NCBI GenBank assembly: GCA_021399435.1
Contig: JAJTUP010000007.1
Location: forward strand, 1,116,001 to 1,180,000
Length of the DNA: 64,000 nucleotides
Direction: 5' to 3'
DNA from: Diaporthe sp. PMI_573
Lineage: Eukaryota; Ascomycota; Sordariomycetes; Diaporthales; Diaporthaceae
Positions 57,725-64,000 of the stretch are shown in pieces. Position numbers and translations under genes: made by a program. The stretch's first letter is position 1. Each line of letters opens with the position of its first letter. Below the pieces are notes generated by a model, which was not told where the DNA came from, did no database searches, and saw nothing but the letters and a program-made list of their open reading frames with translations.

Positions 57725-58825
57725 ATGTATCTGAACACCAGTCCGACGACCGATCAAACGGGCCGATGGGTCGTCTCGACCTTTGGAGGCCCATCGGTGT
57801 TGGAGTGGAAACCTTGTAGTTTCAACCGCGAACTGGCTCCACAGGAGGTACTCGTCCGAATTCTTGCAGCCGGAATTGCAGGATCTGACAACATGCAACG
57901 TGTGGGTGGATATCCTGATCCGCGCTGCGTTGAGCCGGGCTTCACACCTGGGTATGACTGTGTTGGCGAGGTCGTAAGCCTTGGATCTTCTGCCACAGCT
58001 CTCGGCGTCTTGAACCCTGGCGACAAAGTCGCTACATTATGTGTAGTCGGCGCACACGCTAGTCACATCATTCTACCTGCCTCGGAGCTCATTCCCATCG
58101 ATGCAACGGCCGACACAGTGAAAGTCGCAGCATTACCCTTGAACTACATGACCGCTTGGGGCATGTTGAAGAGGTCCGGAGTCGATCTTCCACCTGGGTC
58201 TACTATCTTGATCGGCTCCGTCAGTGGCGGAATCGGCACTGCAGTAGCCCAACTGGTCCATGCCTTTGATTTACAACTGAACATGATTGGTACCTGCTCT
58301 CCTTCGAAATTCGAATACGTTCGATCCCTAGGCGTCACTCCCGTGGATCGCAATGCTCCGGATCTTGTCGCTCAGATCAAATCTCTCACCGGCGGAGTGG
58401 GAGTGGATGTAGCGTACGATGCCGTGGGTAGTGAGGAGAGCTTGCTGAAGAGTTATCAAGCAACAAAGGAGAATTCTGGTCAAGTTCGGGCCATTGGCGT
58501 GATGAGCGAAGTGAAGAAGGATGGATCAGCCCTACAAGAAGGAGAGATCAACATAGCTCAGATCTTTGCTACTCGACTGCAACCAAGAAGCAGGCCCTTT
58601 GCTGTTACCTTGCACTACTACGACAAGGACAGAAGTCAGTTTATCGAGGACTTCCTTGCAATAGTCGAAAAAGTACGATCAGGCGTCCTCAGTCCAAGCA
58701 TCTCTCGCCTTCTCTTGTTGAGAGACGCTGTTGAAGCGCACGAGTCTCTTATCTCTGGGAAAGATATCAAGGGAAAGATGGTTTTTATTGTTGATAGTGC
58801 TCTAGCAAAAGAGCATGGCCTCTAG
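57725..58825 (+). CDS. MDR-superfamily quinone oxidoreductase/enoyl reductase-like protein
   Basis: A single exon of 366 residues from ATG 57725. The frame is open further upstream only from a GTG, so the ATG is preferred. Features in order are VLVRILAAGIAGSDNMQRVG, GFTPGYDCVGEVVSLGSSAT, NPGDKVATLCVVGAHASHII, and PLNYMTAWGMLKRSG leading to the nucleotide-binding loop GSVSGGIGTAVAQLVHAFDL. Then come SLGVTPVDRN and GVDVAYDAVG. The structural-zinc Cys cluster of classic alcohol dehydrogenases is absent, as in quinone oxidoreductases. It is a cytosolic NAD(P)H-dependent reductase; the substrate is unknown. The intact frame contrasts with the neighbouring MDR pseudogene. Confidence 0.88.
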   Translation: MYLNTSPTTDQTGRWVVSTFGGPSVLEWKPCSFNRELAPQEVLVRILAAGIAGSDNMQRVGGYPDPRCVEPGFTPGYDCVGEVVSLGSSATALGVLNPGDKVATLCVVGAHASHIILPASELIPIDATADTVKVAALPLNYMTAWGMLKRSGVDLPPGSTILIGSVSGGIGTAVAQLVHAFDLQLNMIGTCSPSKFEYVRSLGVTPVDRNAPDLVAQIKSLTGGVGVDVAYDAVGSEESLLKSYQATKENSGQVRAIGVMSEVKKDGSALQEGEINIAQIFATRLQPRSRPFAVTLHYYDKDRSQFIEDFLAIVEKVRSGVLSPSISRLLLLRDAVEAHESLISGKDIKGKMVFIVDSALAKEHGL

Positions 58826-59094
58826 ACGGTAGTTGATCTATCTTGATACTTGGAATATTTACACTCTCGCTAGGCTGGCGCTTTGTCTTGCTATTTTGAA
58901 GAGTAAGTACTGATGCTGCCTGTTGCTATGATAAAGCTGTATCAATTATACTAATACGCGACGTTTCAATCCGCCCGGTATAGCTAAGACAGGCAGCTCT
59001 GTATAAGTAATTAGTATCAGTCTATCGACTATAATGATAGATTTATGTACTTGTGATCATTTTTCTCTGTTTCCGAATGTTGGCGGGCCTTGTC

Positions 59095-59540
59095 GTGTTT
59101 TTATTGCCAGAGCTGTCATGGCTGTTGAGGTCATGAGACGCAAACTCGTCCCAGGCGGGACGCTCGCATTGTCTGTATGGGAGAGCAGTGATTGATAAGA
59201 TCTCATGTATTAACCGAAGAAAGTGTGGCCGGGCCTCGTGATGCCAACACCGTCTATCAAATGGACACAATCCTGATGGTGTGCGCAAGTGTCTTGTGCA
59301 AAACCGGCATCACAACATCGTAGTTGACCCAATAGAGGGTACTGGGAATTCACGGACCATGACGAGATCTGTCGATTGACTTTGACCAAGATACCGCTGG
59401 CTGCACGAGTCACGACGCACATGTCAGATGAGGAGCTTCGCCAGACTCATGAACTCATGGTGTCATTTCTCAAGGCCAAGTATCCTAGAGTTCTGGCTGA
59501 ATTGGTGGGCAAGGCGACGGTGCTGTATGACCTAAAGTAA
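59095..59540 (+). pseudogene. Class I SAM-methyltransferase remnant
   Basis: The plus strand reads MAVEVMRRKLVPGGTLALSV, then WESSD and a TGA. The LxPGGTLALSVW pattern is the post-I/motif III area of class I methyltransferases. A later frame reads MSDEELRQTHELMVSFLKAK and AELVGKATVLYDLK, ending TAA at 59538-59540, and could be its C-terminus. The two parts are in different frames with stops between. The family call rests mainly on the first motif. Confidence 0.4.
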
Positions 59541-59753
59541 ATAAAACCGTACATGCTGGGGTTTTCAATTGCTATGCACATTTCATAGGGCTTGATAATC
59601 CTATGTAGGCCAATTTATATAGGTACTACGAGACGACAACGCCCCCACAAGCTTTCTAAAACTGGTTCTATCTATTATTAATGTAACTAGATAGTTTTGA
59701 TCGTTGTGCTATTCGAAGTACGTAACCTAGCCAGTAGACTAATGTTACTATAA

Positions 59754-61419
59754 CTAAGCCCGCTCCAGGTTGCATATGTCTTTAATATCAGATGCCGTTT
59801 CTAAATGCGCTGATGAGACCTCTTTCTTGCCTGGCATCTCCCGAACCCGGGACGCCTGCTTCCCGTCAAAAATCACGGCAATCTCTTCCAGGCTGTGGCC
59901 TCTGGTCTCCGGGAACAAGACCCACACCACAGCCAGGAACACAACGAGCAAAGCACAGAAGACGATGTAGTATTTCCAGCCGATGTTTTCCATGCCCAGG
60001 GGGTTACAGAATGCGGCAACAATGAGCGACGCATAGATGGAGAAGAGCTCTAGTGCGATGCCCTTGGATCGGAGCGAGTAGGGAAGGATTTCGGTCGGGT
60101 AGCCGAGGAGCAGCGGCGTCCACGCGATGTCATAGTGAAAATAGTAGACAAATAGACACACCACCACGATGATGCCGGCGGTCCTGGAGCGGTTTTCCGA
60201 GTTCAAGGCTGAGCAGGCAGTCCAGACGATGTATGAAACGAGCATGCCGACGCTGCTCCAAAGGAACAGCGTCCGGCGGCCCAGCCGGTCAACCAGCACA
60301 GCTGCCATGAGCGCCGCGCCGAAGTTGAAGATCTGCAGTAGGCCGTTTATGAGCGTCTGGTCGAAAGTGTCGGTGATGCCCACGGAGTTAAGGACGAGGG
60401 TCAGGTAGTACGACACGACACCGATGCCGTTCCACTGCGCAAAGCTGCCGACGCAGACGACGATGAGGGTGCGTCTGCGGTTACCTGGGGTCTCCACGAG
60501 GGATCTCCACGACGTGCTGCGCGCCGTGTCTTTTTCCGTCTGCAGTGTCTGCACGATCTCAGAGATCTCGACCTCGACGAGCGGGGTGTATGAGTGCTGC
60601 TCCTCGGCCTCGTCGGCGGCTGTCCGTCCCGAGTGGTATTTGGACAAGATGATAGAGGCCTCCTCGGTCCTATCGTTGGCGATCAGCCACCTTGGCGACT
60701 CCGGGACCGCCCACCAAAAGGCGAGCTGGACGAGAGGCAGGCCGGCTTGAACGATTGAGGGGATCCGCCACGACCAGGTACCGTCGAAGTCTTGTGTTCC
60801 AAAGGTCGTCCAGCTTGCGAGGATGGCGCCCAGGTAGTACATGGTCCAGAAGGCGCAGGTGTACTTCCCTCGGTGGGTTGGGTACGCCAGCTCTGCGATA
60901 AGCATCGGGCTCGGCTGCACTACGAACATGCCTCCGAACCCAACGATCACGCGCGAGACTACAAACATAACATAATTGACTGACGCCGACTGTATAATCG
61001 TGGCGATGATAATGAGGATGATACCAGTGAGCAGGGTCGGCCTGCGACCAAATCTATCGGACACACTTCCAATCAAGGGAATCGAGAGGACGGAGCCGAT
61101 GGATTGCGCAGCATTGACCACACCGAGCCGAGTGCCCGTGGGATTGCCGAAGTAGCCGTTCCATTGCTTCAAAGACTGGAGCCCGTTCATAAGAGAGCCT
61201 GTCCGAGGATCGTGTGAGTTGGGCACTATGGGTCATTCGGTGGCACGGCCAACCCTGAGTTTGAGCTGACTCACCATCATACCCAGACACAGAGGACGAC
61301 AGGAGGGGGACAAGAAGCACTAGGTTAAGTTTGAGTAGGTGAGGCTGTTGGAACCACCACTTATCTGTTTGAGGGAGCACCTGGGCGAGGGCGTCACCGA
61401 CAATTTGGGATTCCTTCAT
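59754..61419 (-). CDS. MFS sugar transporter (sugar porter family)
   Basis: Exon 1, 61419-61275, joins exon 2, 61198-59754, across a GTGAGT...GGACAG intron inside SGYDGSLMNG, giving 529 residues. Family signatures are all present: GYDGSLMNGLQ in helix 1, VSDRFGRRPTLL after helix 2, AELAYPTHRGK after helix 4, PESPRWLIANDR after helix 6, DRLGRRTLFL after helix 8 and FPETRGHSLEEI after helix 12. About 12 hydrophobic helices are visible. It is a plasma-membrane sugar or lactose-permease-like importer; the substrate is not readable. It faces an SDR of the sorbose-reductase type about 1 kb away, which fits sugar or polyol use, though that link is inference. Confidence 0.92.
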
Positions 61420-62453
61420 GGTGTCTTGGAATTAACCTGGAATAGACAGACGTCAAGGAAACGGTAGCAAGGAACCGATGGGCTACATCCTAAGAGAGGG
61501 GGAAGACTGGCGTTCGCACTGGACTTTCACACTGAATGCGCTCGTCTCATTTATACATGTAACGTGGGTGCATTTAGCACGAAAGGAGAGGCGTCGTTGG
61601 AGTTCGTTGATCCGACTAGTACCACCCCGTCATCTCCAGGTTATACCCGGTTCCTTCCCCACAGGGATGTGGATACCAACCATAGACACAGCGGATTGGT
61701 TTCAAGGGAAAGGTCTCCGTGTGTGCGTCCTTAGTGTGTGCGTCCTTAGTGTGTGCGTTTTGTTAGACCCGGAGTACTGTCCTCCGTCTGGACGGAGTCC
61801 TTGGCATAATAAGGCCAAGAACCTTGTCATCGTAGAGCCTTCTCGAACGGTCGTAATTGTTCTATGACCTTGGTAGCGACACTGCTGGAGGATGCCTTTC
61901 CATCACAAAACACTGCAGACTGGCACAGTCTCTGTTTTGATGTCGTCTCTCATACTCGATATAAAGAACCCATTTTTAACCGAGTTTGTGTCTCCTGTAC
62001 CGGCCTTGCAACATCTTAGTCCAAGGAGTAGAGAACGAGGCGGGAGAACAAGCCGAGTATAGTGTGGAGCATCAACTTTATGCTTGCAAGATGTACAATG
62101 TCAAATTTGCGCACACCTCCGACAATCAGCGTAATTGGGATGATCAATTTCGAGATGAGCCGGTGGAGACCCATGTTAATGGTCACAGTAAAAAGTGAAC
62201 AGCTTCTACACAGGCAAGATGGAGACAGAGTGAGGCGAAATACTTATTCGATAATCTGCACTGGCCCAAGTAGCGTGAAGACAAGCCAAATAGATTTAAA
62301 GGATACATTATCTCCTCTCGGGCGCACACGATTTATACTGTTTTCACCCCACTTTGGCGGGCCCCGGCTCGATACTGGCAGTAATTCTCTATTGGACGAA
62401 ATGTGTGCCAAACGACGATTTAGGTCTGGCAGCTTCTATATAACATGGGGTGG
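61420..62453. other. Intergenic region between transporter and SDR
   Basis: No supported gene. A short run of tandem GTGTGCGTCCTTA units lies at about 61718-61760. It holds the transporter promoter. Confidence 0.5.
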
Positions 62454-63466
62454 CTACCGGGCGGTATAGCCTCCATCCACCACAAAGTCCGCACCAGTCG
62501 TGTACGAGCTCGCATCGCTCGCAAGATACAGGTACACACCCTTCAGTTCCCGAGGATCCGCATCTCTCCTCATGGGTGTCAAACTGAACCATTCCTCCTT
62601 CATCTCAAAGGGGCAGTCTCTCGAAATTTCCGTGTCTATGTAGCCTGGCGATACTGAGTTGATACGTCCTCCCCATTTGGCCCACTCCACAGAAAGGCTC
62701 TTGCACAGGTGTATCTGGAGCACAACATATTAACTTAGATCGCTGATCAAAAACCTTCGGCGACCTCCGATGTGTACGATATGTAACACAGTACATGGGA
62801 ATACAGTGTCTGTACGTACCACACCAGCTTTGCACGCATTATAACAACTTTGCTCTTGAGGCACGTTGGCAGCATGACCGCTCATTGACGCCGTGGCAAT
62901 ACCCACACCGTGACCCTGTCTGCGGAAGACCAGACCCGCGGCACGGAAACAGTAGTACGCGCCATCAAAATCGACTGCCCGGACGTGGTCCCAGTCTTCC
63001 ACCTGGTCATCTAGTCCGCCAGCCTTAGATGGGATCCCAGCGTTCGCGATCATGACGTCGAGACGGCCAAAATCTCGGACAACTTGGTCCACGGCCTTCT
63101 CGATAGCCTCGTACTGGCGCACATCCACCTTGTATCCCCGGACCTTGACACCGAACTCCTGGGCAATGACAGCAGCCAGCTTCTCAGCCTTCGATGAGGA
63201 ATTGTACCAGATAGCTATCTGAGGACACGACGAATCAGCAGTGTCAGAGGGCACGAATCACCATGGGCAGGGAGAATGGGTCTGGGGGCACTCACATTCG
63301 CACCTGCTTCTGCAAGGCCTCGAGCTACTTCGTGCCCAATGCCGCCTGCGCCACCGGTAATGATAACAGTACGTCCATCAAGTTGAAACTGCTTGAACAC
63401 ACTGTCTTGGATGAATGGGTTCGGAGCCCTGATCGATGTTCTCCCGTGTGTGCCGTTTGAAGCCAT
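62454..63466 (-). CDS. Short-chain dehydrogenase/reductase, L-sorbose reductase/NADP-mannitol dehydrogenase type
   Basis: Three exons, 63466-63296, 63218-62820 and 62714-62454, give 276 residues. I chose the ATG at 63466 ([10 protein letters not shown]) because the frame further upstream opens only from a TTG. Features: [20 protein letters not shown] (TGxxxGxG cofactor loop), [29 protein letters not shown] (NAG motif), ATASMSG with the catalytic Ser, YNACK (YxxxK), [15 protein letters not shown] and [17 protein letters not shown]. This is the SOU1/mannitol-dehydrogenase-like SDR group, cytosolic and NADP(H)-dependent, interconverting ketoses and polyols. All catalytic residues are present and splicing is clean. 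Confidence 0.92.
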
Positions 63467-64000
63467 GTCGTCAGTTGGAGTGTCGAGACCCGGGACTGCC
63501 GGTGCCAAATTGCCCTATGATTTTTCCAAACTCTCAACGCCTCATTTCTCGTGAGCCAAAAGTACATATACGTATTTCTTTGCTATGCAGTTATCCCACA
63601 GACGGTCCATTGCCGGCGGATCTCGCCGGGGTGGGTACGGACGGTGTCGTCCGACGATCTGGACTCGAACATGCTGGCTTAGGCACAGCTTATCCCTCAT
63701 ATAGAGAAGGTGCAGTACCAGCAGCTTTGGCAATTGAATGTTAAAACAGCACAACACATGAGGCTTTTTTTGCCTAGTCCAGGCACTGAAGGAAGTCCTC
63801 ATACGCAGAGACGCATTTCGCATTTCATCTCCTCAATATAGTGAGCAACCACGTGCTACTCTACGCTCTGAACAAGTAGATTGAACTGCCCTATGCTGCT
63901 ACTATGTTTCGTCATGTATTCCTCGTCAAAGAGGTCGATGTAATGCCTCTTCGTGAGGGCCAATCTCTTTAGTAGGCTCGAGGCGCCCTGTCAGATGCCG
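63467..64000. other. Right-edge intergenic sequence
   Basis: It should contain the SDR promoter. No gene or element recognised up to the window end. Confidence 0.45.

Overview
The window reads as nuclear DNA of a filamentous ascomycete (Pezizomycotina). Genes are split by short GT-AG introns of about 50-90 bases. The protein families are typical of fungi: fungal_trans regulator, UstYa/DUF3328, DUF1996, pectin lyase, WD40 and BTB remnants. The middle third is AT-rich transposon debris whose reading frames are broken mainly by CAG/CAA/CGA to TAG/TAA/TGA changes, as expected from repeat-induced point mutation (RIP). I cannot name the species.

Left arm, 1-13.4 kb: a candidate ribosomal-peptide (RiPP, dikaritin-type) gene cluster. 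At 5495-6516 lies a secreted precursor of 313 residues with one intron. It carries 30 NVAT-type units plus one variant, and most units are separated by Lys-Arg Kex2 sites. Downstream are two single-exon membrane-anchored UstYa-family proteins (10079-10894 and 12015-12734), each with the paired HxxHC signature. Between the precursor and the first UstYa lies an intact five-exon GPH/sucrose-type transporter on the minus strand. A broken S33 peptidase fragment closes the block. Upstream are a fungal_trans regulator entering from the left edge and an MCT-like MFS transporter. The repeat unit has no aromatic residue, although most known UstYa-modified peptides are crosslinked through Tyr or Phe. This is the most novel system in the window.

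Middle, 13.4-37 kb: decayed host genes (BTB-like and HATPase-like), then nested retroelements. A gag-like gene is interrupted by a 5.26-kb LTR retrotransposon with two 319-bp LTRs and an ATAG target duplication. Downstream lie a Ty1/copia-order gag-protease-integrase remnant and a 1.67-kb foldback structure with arms of about 510-540 bp.

Right part, 37-64 kb: islands of intact genes. These are a DUF1996 secreted protein, a five-exon pectin lyase, a pepsin-like protease lacking its first catalytic Asp, a secreted beta-propeller protein, an MDR reductase, an MFS sugar transporter and a sorbose-reductase-type SDR. They alternate with pseudogenes (WD40, Myb/SANT, MDR, methyltransferase) and two adjacent satellites at 44.06-44.46 kb. 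The secreted pectin lyase and protease suggest a plant-associated or saprotrophic lifestyle; this is inference.
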